Shown: one piece after another, positions 52,849 through 60,339 of the stretch | How positions within the stretch are numbered: position 1 is the stretch's first letter | How the letters are laid out: every line of letters begins with the position of its first letter | NCBI GenBank assembly: GCA_963820965.1 | Contig: CAWGCC010000027.1 | Coordinates: 495,681 to 559,680 of the forward strand | From: DATEDA01 sp963820965 | GTDB lineage: Bacteria > Pseudomonadota > Gammaproteobacteria > Burkholderiales > SG8-39 | Direction of reading: 5' to 3' | Length of the DNA stretch: 64,000 bases | Translations under genes and position numbers: made by a program | The notes under the pieces: generated by a model | Database searches by the model: none | Told to the model about the DNA's origin: nothing | What the model saw: only the letters and a program-made list of their open reading frames with translations

Positions 52849-53814
52849 ATGAGACCCGTTGCATTGCTGGCCGCGGTCGCCGCGGCCGTCCTTGGCGCCG
52901 CCGCGCAGGCGCAGCCCTATCCGAACCGCCCGATCACGATGATCGTGCCGTTCCCGCCGGGCGGAATCGCGGACATCACCGGGCGGCCGCTCGCGGTCGC
53001 GATGGCGAAGACGCTGGGCCAGAACGTCGTCGTCGAGAACAAGGCCGGCGCGGGCGGGGCCGTCGGGCACGCCTATGTCGCGAAGGCGAAGCCCGACGGC
53101 TACACGATCATGACCGCGCTCTCGTCGATCGTCGTCATCCCGGAAGCGGACAAGGTGAACGGCCGGCCGGCGACCTACCAGATGAGCGAGTTCACCCCGA
53201 TCGCGCTCGTCTCGGCCGACCCGACGATCCTGCTCGTTCCCGCCGACGCTCCCTGGAAGACGTTGCATGAGCTGATCGACGACGCGCGGTCGCGGCCCGG
53301 CAAGATCAGCTACGCCTCGTCCGGCGTGTACGGGACGATCCATACGTGTTTCGAGATGCTCGCGCAGGCCGCGAACGTGAAGTTCCTGCACGTGCCGTAC
53401 AAGGGCGGCGGCCCGGCGATGGTCGCGCTGCTCGCCGGCGAGACGAACCTCGGCGCACAGTCACCCGGCGTGTCCAACGCGCACATCAAGGCGGGGAAGA
53501 TCCGCGTGCTCGGCTCGTGGGCGGCGAGCCGCACGCCGGCGCTGCCCGACGTCCCGACGATGAAGGAGCAGGGCTTCGACGTGGAGTTCTACATCTGGGC
53601 CGGGTTGTTCGCGCCGGCGGGCCTGCCGCCCGACGTGGCCGCGCGGATTCAGGCGTCGGTCCGCGACGCGGTCCAGGACCCGGACTTCAGGAGCGCGATG
53701 ACCAACGTCAATACGCCGATCAGCTTCCTCGAGGGCGCCGAGTTCGATCGGTTCCTCGACACCGACACGAAGCGGCTGGCGGCGGTGGTGCAGAGGATGG
53801 GGAAAACGGAATGA
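52849..53814 (+). CDS. TctC/Bug-family tricarboxylate-type solute-binding protein
   Basis: A 321-residue periplasmic receptor. The signal peptide (LLAAVAAAVLGAAAQAQ) is followed by YPNRPITMIVPFPPGGIADI, VENKAGAGGAVGHAYVAKAK, and LPDVPTMKEQGFDVEFYIWA, all Bug-family marks. AAGGAGGAGG precedes the ATG. Its stop overlaps the start of the FAH-family gene (ATGA), so the receptor is coupled to a hydrolase. The ligand is probably an organic acid handled by that enzyme; this is inference from coupling. Confidence 0.94.
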   Translation: MRPVALLAAVAAAVLGAAAQAQPYPNRPITMIVPFPPGGIADITGRPLAVAMAKTLGQNVVVENKAGAGGAVGHAYVAKAKPDGYTIMTALSSIVVIPEADKVNGRPATYQMSEFTPIALVSADPTILLVPADAPWKTLHELIDDARSRPGKISYASSGVYGTIHTCFEMLAQAANVKFLHVPYKGGGPAMVALLAGETNLGAQSPGVSNAHIKAGKIRVLGSWAASRTPALPDVPTMKEQGFDVEFYIWAGLFAPAGLPPDVAARIQASVRDAVQDPDFRSAMTNVNTPISFLEGAEFDRFLDTDTKRLAAVVQRMGKTE

Positions 53815-54733
53815 AGATCGTTCGATTCATTGCCGAGGGCGCCACGTGTGTCGGCGCGCTCGACGGCGACACGGTCGTCGAGCTCGCGGGTATCCGCGAC
53901 ACGCAGGAGCTGATTGCCGGCGGCGCGACAGCACTGGAGGCCGCGCGCAAGGCCGTCGCCTCGGGCGCCGGCCGTAGACCGCTCGCGGCCGTGAGGCTCG
54001 CAGCGCCTATCGTCCCGTCGACGATTCTCTGCAGCGGGAGCAACTACACCGACCACAATAAGGAGAAGGCGAACACGCCGATCTCGGGCAAGGAGCCGGA
54101 GTTCTTCGTGAAGACCGCCGACTGCGTGATCGGCCCCGGCGACACCATCATCCACGACGAGCGACTGACGAAGAAGCTCGACGCCGAGACCGAGCTCGCG
54201 ATCGTGATCGGCAAGTCCGGACGGCACATCCCGGTCGAGGGCGCGCTCGAGCACGTCTTCGGTTACACCGTCGCAAACGACGTCACGGCGCGCGAGCGGC
54301 AGGTGCGCCGGAACGAACAGGGCTTCACCTGGTACGAGGTCGGGCCGCGGCAAGGCGTTCGAGACCGCGTGCCCGATCGGGCCGTGCATCGTGACCGCCG
54401 ACGAGATCCCGGATCCGCAGCAGCTGCGGCTCCGCACGCGCATCAACGGCGAGCTGCGGCAGTCGGCCTCGACCGGCAACATGATCTTCTCCTGCGCGAT
54501 GCTCATCCACTTCTTCTCGATCAGCTTCACGCTGAAGCCGGGCTTCGTGATCCTCACCGGCACGCCCGGCGGCACGGCCTGGTCGATGGACCCGGAGCTC
54601 GGCGGCAAGTGGGTCGGCGGCGACGGCAGCGAGACGCTCGTCGCCCGCAAAGGGTTACCTCAAGCCGGGCGACGCGATCGAGAACGAGCTGGAAAAGATC
54701 GGGGTGCTGCGGAACACGGTCGGTACCGCCTAG
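53811..54733 (+). pseudogene. fumarylacetoacetate hydrolase family gene with two frameshifts
   Basis: It starts MKIVRFIAEGATCVGALDGD and reads through the FAH core: ILCSGSNYTDHNKEKANTPI, EPEFFVKTADCVIGPGDTII, LDAETELAIVIGKSGRHIPV, YTVANDVTARERQ. An extra base in GGGCCGCGG near 54350 moves the frame; the sense continues as KAFETACPIGPCIVTADEIP and FVILTGTPGGTAWSMDPELG. An extra A in GCAAAGGG near 54652 moves it again before GYLKPGDAIENELEKIGVLR and a stop at 54733. Restoring two single bases gives an intact protein of about 300 residues, so sequencing error is quite possible. Metal-binding Glu residues are kept. Confidence 0.8.
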
Positions 54734-54765
54734 CAGATCAGGCTGACGACGGGTAACGGCGCGCG

Positions 54766-55241
54766 TTACCTGATGCCGAGCGCCCGGTCGAGCGAGACCG
54801 CTCCCGCACCGCGGCCGACGAGGTAGAGCAGCAGCGCGGCCCAGGAGAGATGGGTCGGCCACGCGTCCGGGTAGACGAAGATCTGGATGACCGCGGTCAT
54901 GCCGAGTAGCGCGAGCGCGGACAGGCGCGTGCAGAGGCCGAGCACGAGGAGGATCGGGAACAGGTGCTCGGCGTACGTCGCAAGGTGCGCGGCGAGCTCC
55001 GGGCGAAAGCAGCGGCACCTTGTACTCGTCCGCGAACAGCGCGATCGCGTTCTCGCTGACGGTCAGCCAGCCTTCGACCTTCGTGCGGCCGGACATGAAG
55101 AAGATCCCGGCGATCGCGAAGCGTGCGGCGAGCGCGAGCAGCGGAGTGACCGATCCAGCGGTCGAGCGCATCGGCGACGCGATTCCACGCGGCGCGCACG
55201 CCGGTCGGGTCGCTCGCGGCGGCGGTGGTGGCAGAGGTCAT
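54766..55241 (-). pseudogene. doxX: DoxX family membrane protein gene with two frameshifts
   Basis: It begins at ATG 55241 with AGGAG upstream (MTSATTAAASDPTGVRAAWN). A shift near 55155 leads into TPLLALAARFAIAGIFFMSG and RTKVEGWLTVSENAIALFAD. An extra T near 55010 shifts again, after which the sense is LAAHLATYAEHLFPILLVLG, LCTRLSALALLGMTAVIQIF and GAGAVSLDRALGIR, stop at 54766. With these repaired it is a four-span DoxX protein of normal length. DoxX genes commonly end bufferin operons. The start overlaps the bufC stop by ATGA, as expected for coupling. Confidence 0.75.
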
Positions 55242-56072
55242 TCGGGCTCCTGGGGTCGGTGATCCGGAAACGTGCAGGCGCCCGAACGCGCCGGCCTCGA
55301 GCAGCTGCGCCATGAGGCGCGCCAGGTCGGCTTCCGCGCTCACGGCGAGCGCGGCCGGCCGCGGCATCCGCGAGCGTCCGGCCGGCCGCGCACGCGTCGA
55401 GGAAAGCGCACGCCCGGCGTCGAGCTCGACGTGCTCGACCGCGCGCCCGGGCGCACGATCAGCACGCCCTCGCCGTGCCACTCGATGTCGCCGCTGTCGG
55501 CGATCGTCCGGGTAGCGGTTGCGTCGCCAGATCGTCACGATCGGCTGCGCGTCGAACCACGCCCAGCGGGCGGACGCGTGCGGACGCAGCACCGTCCGCG
55601 CGAGCTCGTCCGGCGCGAGGCGCGCGACCGCGGCGGCGTCGAGCGGCGCTTCGTCGCGCGCGGTATGCGCCTCGGTCCAGAACCGATCGAGGCGCGCGAC
55701 GCCGGGCAGGTAGGGCAGATCGGCCGCGGGTGCGAACGCGGCGAGGAAGCCGGCGAAATCAGCGCCGTAGTCGGCGAGCGTCGGGTGCCGGGGCAGGTTC
55801 GAGCGCGCGTAGATCGCGGCGGCCGCCCGGAACCATTCCTCGCCGACCAGCCGCGCGATCGACGGGTAGTTCGCCTGGAGGGCGTCGATGCAGCCCTTCA
55901 TAACCGTGTTGCGGTAGACGGCGAAGGCCGGTTGCGCGGCGAGGCGCGCGATTTCCGGGGCGAAGCCGGCCGCGGCGCAGTCCTCGACGAGCAGCGCGCG
56001 CGCGAACTCGTCCTGGAACCGCCGCAGCCGCCCTGGTACGCGCGTCACCCGATTGATCGCGACGCCGGTCAT
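55238..56072 (-). pseudogene. bufC: DUF2063 protein gene (BufC) with several indels
   Basis: From ATG 56072, overlapping the bufB stop by ATGA, the first 185 codons are intact and typical of DUF2063: LRRFQDEFARALLVEDCAAA, AFAVYRNTVMKGCIDALQAN, YPSIARLVGEEWFRAAAAIY, HPTLADYGADFAGFLAAFAP. Near 55512 the frame slips; sense resumes as TIADSGDIEWHGEGVLIVRP, then VEHVELDAG, then FLDACAAGRTLADAA, then ALAVSAEADLARLMAQLLEA in changing frames. The N-terminal domain, thought to present the precursor to BufB, is whole. Four or more small indels within 300 bases suggest either decay or a poorly assembled stretch. Confidence 0.75.
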
Positions 56073-56908
56073 GCTGCCTGCTGCAGTGGCGCGCGCAGCA
56101 CCGCTTCGGCACGCTCGCGCTCGGCGAGCAGCGACTCGAAGGCGGGCAGGTTTTCGTCGCGCTCGATCAGGGTCGGCCGCGGGCCGATGCGCGCGATCAG
56201 CCGCTCGTAGAGCGTCCACACTGCCGGATCGACCGGCGCGTCGTGCGAGTCGACGAGGAGCGCTGGCCCGAGCGCGGGGTCGGCGGAGTGGCCGGCGAGA
56301 TGGAGCTCGTCGACGAGCGCGCCGGGGAACGCGTCGAGGTAGGCCTCGGCCGAGAGACCGAGGTTCCGCGCCGAGACGAACGCGTTGTTCACGTCGAGGA
56401 GCAGCCGGCATCCGGTGCGCCGCGCGAGCGCCTCGAGGAAGTCGATCTCGTCCCACTCGTGGCCGTCGATGGCGAGATAGTGCGAGGGGTTCTCGATCGC
56501 GATCGGCCGGCGGAGCGCGTCCTGGACGCAGTCGACGTTGTCGGCGATCCGGGCGAGCGCTTCGTCGGTGCGCGGAAACGGCAGCAGATCGGGCCGGTAC
56601 GCGCCGCGCCACGTCGACCACGCCAGGTGCTCGGAGACTAGCGCGGGCTGAACGCGCTCGACCAGCGCGCAGAGGCGGCGTAGATGGGCGGCATCGGGCT
56701 TCGCAGCGGCGGCGAGCGAGAGCGCGACGCCGTGCAGTGCGAGCGGATGGCGCGCGCGGATTGCGTCGAGCCACGCGAGGCGCGGTCCCCCATCGACCAT
56801 GTAGTTCTCGGGATGGACTTCGAACCACAGCCCGTCCGGGGTCGCGGCGAGCGCCTCCTCGTAGTATTGGGGCTTCAGGCCGAGCCCGGCGGTGAGCGCA
56901 CTGGTCAT
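56069..56908 (-). CDS. bufB: DUF692 multinuclear non-heme iron oxidase (BufB)
   Basis: A 279-residue TIM-barrel enzyme of the MNIO family, which installs thiooxazole or related groups on cysteines of ribosomal peptides. Metal-ligand blocks are intact: WFEVHPENYMVDGG, ALHGVALSL, LVSEHLAWSTWRG, IAIENPSHYL, LLLDVNNAFVSARN, VDELHLAGHS and LVDSHDAPVD. Length is normal. It lies between the precursor genes and bufC. I infer that it modifies the cysteines of the DUF2282 protein at 57231-57515. Confidence 0.94.
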   Translation of the reverse strand: MTSALTAGLGLKPQYYEEALAATPDGLWFEVHPENYMVDGGPRLAWLDAIRARHPLALHGVALSLAAAAKPDAAHLRRLCALVERVQPALVSEHLAWSTWRGAYRPDLLPFPRTDEALARIADNVDCVQDALRRPIAIENPSHYLAIDGHEWDEIDFLEALARRTGCRLLLDVNNAFVSARNLGLSAEAYLDAFPGALVDELHLAGHSADPALGPALLVDSHDAPVDPAVWTLYERLIARIGPRPTLIERDENLPAFESLLAERERAEAVLRAPLQQAA

Positions 56909-56963
56909 GTCGTTGCGGTCCGGCCGCCGGGGTCATCCGACTCCGGCGGCCGGCGATGCCGCG

Positions 56964-57155
56964 TTACGGGTTCCAGGTGAAGGGGTAGTCGTGGCGGGGC
57001 TCTCGGGCGCTGCTTGCTTGCGTGTCGGCCTGGTAAACGGTGCCTTCCGCCTGTTTCCAGCTGCGGAGCTCGTTTCCGGAGAGCTCGAGGGTCGGGGTGG
57101 CGGCTGCGGCGATCGTGCCGAGCGTCAGGGCTAGCGCGATGAGGATACGTGTCAT
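56964..57155 (-). CDS. 63-residue exported protein inside the bufferin operon
   Basis: Start at ATG 57155 with AAGGAG upstream. The first 20 residues are a signal peptide (TRILIALALTLGTIAAAA). The 42-residue mature part begins TPTLELSGNELRSWKQAEGT and ends RHDYPFTWNP; it has no cysteine, so it is not a bufferin of the usual type. It sits between bufA and bufB on the same strand. It could be a chaperone, an accessory peptide or a precursor modified at other residues. No family recognised. Confidence 0.75.
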   Translation of the reverse strand: MTRILIALALTLGTIAAAATPTLELSGNELRSWKQAEGTVYQADTQASSAREPRHDYPFTWNP

Positions 57156-57230
57156 GGTGTTGCTCCTTCTGGTTGCGAACTGCGGGCGCGCCGGGGTCAG
57201 GCCGAGCGCGCCCGCGACAAACATCGACGC

Positions 57231-57515
57231 TCAGCTCTTGAGCTCAGTCAGCGATCCCATGCCCGTCGGCGTCTTGATCGACGTGCAGGTGCCCTTGGCG
57301 ACGTACTTCCAGGCGTTCTTCTGGTAGTCGACCTTCGACGTGCCGGCGCAGGTCGTGCCGGGGCCGGCGGCGCAGTCGTTCTTGCCGGCTTGCGCGATGC
57401 CGTAGCAGCGCTCCTTCTCGCCCTTGATCGAGGCGCCCTTGTCCTGGGCGAGCGCGGCGCCGGAGGCGAGCGCGGTGAGGGCGAAGGCGGTGACTGCGAG
57501 GGTGGTGCGATTCAT
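57231..57515 (-). CDS. bufA: bufferin precursor, DUF2282 (BufA)
   Basis: A 94-residue exported RiPP precursor. A Sec signal peptide (LAVTAFALTALASGAALAQ) is followed by a core with four cysteines, C37, C48, C56 and C77, in the classical DUF2282 spacing: EKERCYGIAQAGKNDCAAGP, GTTCAGTS, WKYVAKGTCTSI. In studied bufferins these cysteines are modified by the MNIO enzyme and bind copper or other metals in the periplasm. GAAGGAG precedes ATG 57515. A GTAACC-N16-CGAA element lies 89 bases upstream. Confidence 0.95.
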   Translation of the reverse strand: MNRTTLAVTAFALTALASGAALAQDKGASIKGEKERCYGIAQAGKNDCAAGPGTTCAGTSKVDYQKNAWKYVAKGTCTSIKTPTGMGSLTELKS

Positions 57516-57603
57516 CGGCGAGACTCCTTCTCGTTGGTTGGGGAAGGACCGCACCCGCATGCGGCGCCGGAACTGCGCCCCGGCGAGCCGGTCTGCAAGC
57601 TAG

Positions 57604-57629
57604 TTCGCCTGGACCCGGCGGCCGGTTAC
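57604..57629 (-). promoter_or_regulatory. SigF-type promoter of the bufferin operon
   Basis: On the minus strand: GTAACC (57629-57624), a 16-bp spacer, CGAA (57607-57604). This equals the SigF promoter consensus I recall from Caulobacter (GTAACC-N16-CGAA). It points at bufA and leaves an untranslated leader of roughly 80 bases. Confidence 0.8.
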
Positions 57630-57718
57630 AACCGCAGGCACAATTCGCCGCCGGGCCGCCCCCGCGGCAACGGGAGCGATAACGTTGTCCTTGGCCGCCG
57701 TGCTTTTTCACCGCCGCT

Positions 57719-57744
57719 GTAACCAGCGCGACCGTTCCGACGAA
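57719..57744 (+). promoter_or_regulatory. SigF-type promoter of sigF-nrsF (autoregulation)
   Basis: On the plus strand: GTAACC (57719-57724), a 16-bp spacer, CGAA (57741-57744), 19 bases before the TTG start of the sigma factor gene. It matches the minus-strand element exactly in hexamer, tetramer and spacing, so both operons should answer to the same sigma factor. Confidence 0.8.
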
Positions 57745-57763
57745 TAAGCGAGAAGAGGACCGT

Positions 57764-58309
57764 TTGAGCACCAGCGAGGATCGACTCAAGGACCTCCTCG
57801 TTCGCGGGCTCGCAGGCGACGCCGCGGCCTATCAAGGCTTCCTGAGGGACCTGAGCGCACACTTGCGGGCGTTCCTCAGACGGCGTCTTTCGGGCATGCC
57901 GGACGAGGTGGAGGATCTGGTGCAGGAGACGCTGCTGGCCGTCCACAATCAGCGCCACACCTTCGACGCGGCGCAGCCGCTGACGGCGTGGGTGCACGCT
58001 ATCGCCCGCTACAAGCTCGTCGACCTCTTCCGTCGCCGCGCACGCCGCGAGCTCGTGACCGAGCCGCTCGACGAGGAGCGCGAGCTGCTGTCGTCGGCGG
58101 ATGCGGACGCGGCCGAAGCGCGTCGCGACCTGGCGCAGCTGCTCGACGCGCTCCCGGAACGGCAGCGCATGCCGATTGTCTACGTCAAGGTGCAGGGCCT
58201 TTCGGTCGTCGAGGCCGCGCGCCTCACCGGGATGTCGGCATCCGCGGTGAAGGTCGCGGTGCACCGCGGCCTGAAGGCGCTCGCAGCGAAGATCAGGGAC
58301 GCAGGATGA
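57764..58309 (+). CDS. sigF: ECF sigma factor, SigF-like
   Basis: A 181-residue ECF sigma factor. Region 2 has FLRRRLSGMPDEVEDLVQET and FDAAQPLTAWVHAIARYKLV; region 4 has LLDALPERQRMPIVYVKVQG and LSVVEAARLTGMSASAVKVA. It starts at TTG 57764 with AGAGGAC upstream. Its stop overlaps the nrsF start by ATGA, so the anti-sigma is made together with it. The family is the one paired with NrsF/DUF1109 anti-sigmas, known in Caulobacter to drive bufferin genes in response to metals. Confidence 0.94.
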   Translation: MSTSEDRLKDLLVRGLAGDAAAYQGFLRDLSAHLRAFLRRRLSGMPDEVEDLVQETLLAVHNQRHTFDAAQPLTAWVHAIARYKLVDLFRRRARRELVTEPLDEERELLSSADADAAEARRDLAQLLDALPERQRMPIVYVKVQGLSVVEAARLTGMSASAVKVAVHRGLKALAAKIRDAG

Positions 58310-58947
58310 AGACCGACGAGCTCGTGACGTTGCTCGCGACCGGCGCCGAGGCGGTCGATCCGCACGCGCCGGTGCGGCGCCTCGCCCTCGCCGTCGGTGC
58401 GGGCGTCCTGGTCGCCGCGGTCGTCATGGCGGGGTGGCTGGGCGTGCGCGCGAGCTTCGTGCAGGACGCGGCCCTGCCGATGCTCTGGATCAAGTTCGCG
58501 TTCGTCGCGTGGCTCGCCGTCGGCGGCTGGATCGCCGCCATGCGGCTCGCGCGGCCCGGCGCGACGCTGGTCGGCGTCCCGGTTGCGCTGATCGCGCCGG
58601 TGCTCGCGATGTGGGTGCTTGCAGCGGTCGCGTTGAGCGGCGCCGAAGCTCCGCAGCGCGCTGAGCTCTTCTTCGGACAGACGTGGAACACGTGCCCGCT
58701 GAACATCGCGGTGCTCTCGGTGCCGGTGTTCGCAGCGGCGCTGTGGGGCATGAAGGGCTTCGCGCCGACGCGACCTGCGTTGGCTGGGGCCGCGGCCGGA
58801 CTGCTCGCCGGTGCCGCCGGTGCCGTCGTCTACACGTTCCACTGCCCGGAGCTCGCCGCGCCGTTCCTCGGGACCTGGTACGTGCTCGGGATGCTGATCC
58901 CGACCGCGCTCGGCGCGGTCATCGGACCGCTCGTCCTGCGCTGGTGA
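58306..58947 (+). CDS. nrsF: NrsF-family membrane anti-sigma factor (DUF1109)
   Basis: A 213-residue protein with a short cytoplasmic N-terminus (MKTDELVTLLATGAEAVDP) and six predicted membrane segments. Two cysteines occur, C130 in QTWNTCPLN and C180 in YTFHCPEL, at loop/membrane borders; in NrsF of Caulobacter conserved cysteines are needed for metal sensing. It is translationally coupled to the sigma gene. It should hold the sigma factor at the membrane until metal stress releases it. Confidence 0.92.
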   Translation: MKTDELVTLLATGAEAVDPHAPVRRLALAVGAGVLVAAVVMAGWLGVRASFVQDAALPMLWIKFAFVAWLAVGGWIAAMRLARPGATLVGVPVALIAPVLAMWVLAAVALSGAEAPQRAELFFGQTWNTCPLNIAVLSVPVFAAALWGMKGFAPTRPALAGAAAGLLAGAAGAVVYTFHCPELAAPFLGTWYVLGMLIPTALGAVIGPLVLRW

Positions 58948-58990
58948 TTTCCTCGCGCCGGTCGCCCCGGGCCGGTTTCCCGGTCCGCGG

Positions 58991-59533
58991 TCAGCGCAAC
59001 AGCGCAAGGATCGGCGCGTAGCCCTCGTCCCTCAGCGCCGAGCCCCGCAGCGCAAAGAGCTCCTGCGACCCCTTGCAGCCGTGACCCTCGAGGAGCCGGT
59101 TCATGAAGTTGAAGAGGCACGTGGTGAGCACCGCATCGTGCAGCGCCCGCTCGCTCCAGCCCGCCGCCAATACCGCATCGGCATCCGCCTGCGTCATCTT
59201 CGCGGGCGTGAGCGTGAGCTTCCGCGCGTACGCGAGGATCGGGCGCATCCGCGGGGCGATCGGCGCCGCGTCGAGGTCCGTGAGCATGGTCTCCACCGCG
59301 CCGTCCGCCAACCCGAAGGCACGCGCCGTCTCGGCGTGGACGCCGTAGCAGTACTGGCAGGCATTCAGGCCCGACACGTACGCCGCAATCAGCTCGTGCT
59401 CGGCGGGCGTCAGCGGGGAGTCGGTGCGCATGAGCGCCGTATGCATCTCGATGAGATGCCGGCCCACCGGCTTGTTGAACTGCAGGATGTGGCGCACGCC
59501 GGCGTCTGCGGGGAGCGACGGAAAGAACGGCAC
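58991..59533 (-). CDS. peroxidase-related AhpD/CMD-fold protein
   Basis: A 180-residue protein of the carboxymuconolactone decarboxylase/AhpD-like superfamily. The redox CxxC lies in LNACQYCYGVHAETARAFGL, with the His that completes the proton relay. The C-terminal half has RALHDAVLTTCLFNFMNRLL. Such proteins act as alkylhydroperoxidase-like reductases or gamma-carboxymuconolactone decarboxylases; the CxxCxxxH motif favours redox activity. It lies convergent with nrsF, 44 bp apart. Confidence 0.92.
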   Translation of the reverse strand: MPFFPSLPADAGVRHILQFNKPVGRHLIEMHTALMRTDSPLTPAEHELIAAYVSGLNACQYCYGVHAETARAFGLADGAVETMLTDLDAAPIAPRMRPILAYARKLTLTPAKMTQADADAVLAAGWSERALHDAVLTTCLFNFMNRLLEGHGCKGSQELFALRGSALRDEGYAPILALLR

Positions 59534-59608
59534 GACGGTGCTCCTTCAAAGCGACGGCTCATCATGCCACGCGCGGGTCGCGCGGACCGACTGTTCGGCG
59601 CAGCCAGG

Positions 59609-59634
59609 CAGCCGTCCCCTCGGGGGGACGGCTG
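59609..59634 (-). terminator. strong hairpin after the 59646-60182 gene
   Basis: A perfect 11-bp stem CAGCCGTCCCC / GGGGACGGCTG with a 4-base loop, 12 bases beyond the stop of the CMD gene on the minus strand. There is no T run. Confidence 0.6.
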
Positions 59635-59645
59635 CGGCGGTCGCG

Positions 59646-60182
59646 TTACAGGCTCGGCGCCGCGGGGAAGTCCAGCGACGTCTGGTTGACACGGTTGAAC
59701 AGGTTGGTGAAGACGGTCTGCGCGATCACCAGCAGCGTCTCGGCGATCTGCGCATCGTTGTAGCCGGTGGCTCTCACCGCGCCCAGGTCCGCGTCGGAAA
59801 CGCGCGCCTGCGGGTGGAGTGTGGCGTTGACGAACTTCACCAGCGCGCCGATCCTGGGCTTCTGCGACGCGCCGCGCCGGATGCCGATGACTTCTTCGTC
59901 GGTGAGCCCGGCTTTCTTGCCGAGCAGGGTATGCGCGGCGAGGCAGTAGTCGCAGCCGTAGGCTTCGCTCACTGCGAGCTTGATCGCCTCGATTTCCGCC
60001 GCGCTCAGCTGCCCCTTTTTCAGGATCCCCTCGGTATGCAGCACCCCTTCCAGCGCGACGGGGCTGTTGCCCAGGCTCTGGTAGAGGTTGGGGACCGCGC
60101 CCACGGCGCGCTTGATCGACTCGTAGAGCTCCTTGGTTTGCCCGCTCGCCTGCGCCGGGGTGATGACGTTGAGTCTTGCCAT
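59646..60182 (-). CDS. carboxymuconolactone decarboxylase family (AhpD-like) protein
   Basis: A 178-residue protein. N-terminal IKRAVGAVPNLYQSLGNSPV precedes AIKLAVSEAYGCDYCLAAHT with the CxxCxxxH redox motif, then LLGKKAGLTDEEVIGIRRGA and TLLVIAQTVFTNLFNRVNQT. AAGGAG lies before ATG 60182. It is divergent from an AraC-type regulator (60340), which is its probable regulator. A role in peroxide or electrophile detoxification is inferred from the motif. Confidence 0.93.
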   Translation of the reverse strand: MARLNVITPAQASGQTKELYESIKRAVGAVPNLYQSLGNSPVALEGVLHTEGILKKGQLSAAEIEAIKLAVSEAYGCDYCLAAHTLLGKKAGLTDEEVIGIRRGASQKPRIGALVKFVNATLHPQARVSDADLGAVRATGYNDAQIAETLLVIAQTVFTNLFNRVNQTSLDFPAAPSL

Positions 60183-60339
60183 GTCAGTGCTCCTTCTCTT
60201 CCGGTTGGTCAACAAAGCCTCGATCCCGTCGGAGGGTTTGCTCCCTCGGTGGGGGTGCGAGATACTTTAGTCGTGATGGTGTGGACTGTTAATGCCAATT
60301 AATCGATGTTTTATGCTCATTCGTCCATAGAGGACTGTC

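Noticed and set aside
53811..56072. Programmed frameshifting in the FAH, doxX and bufC genes
   Set aside because: The shifts differ in direction, lie at several unrelated places, and lack a conserved slippery heptamer with a downstream structure. Indels by decay or sequencing are simpler.
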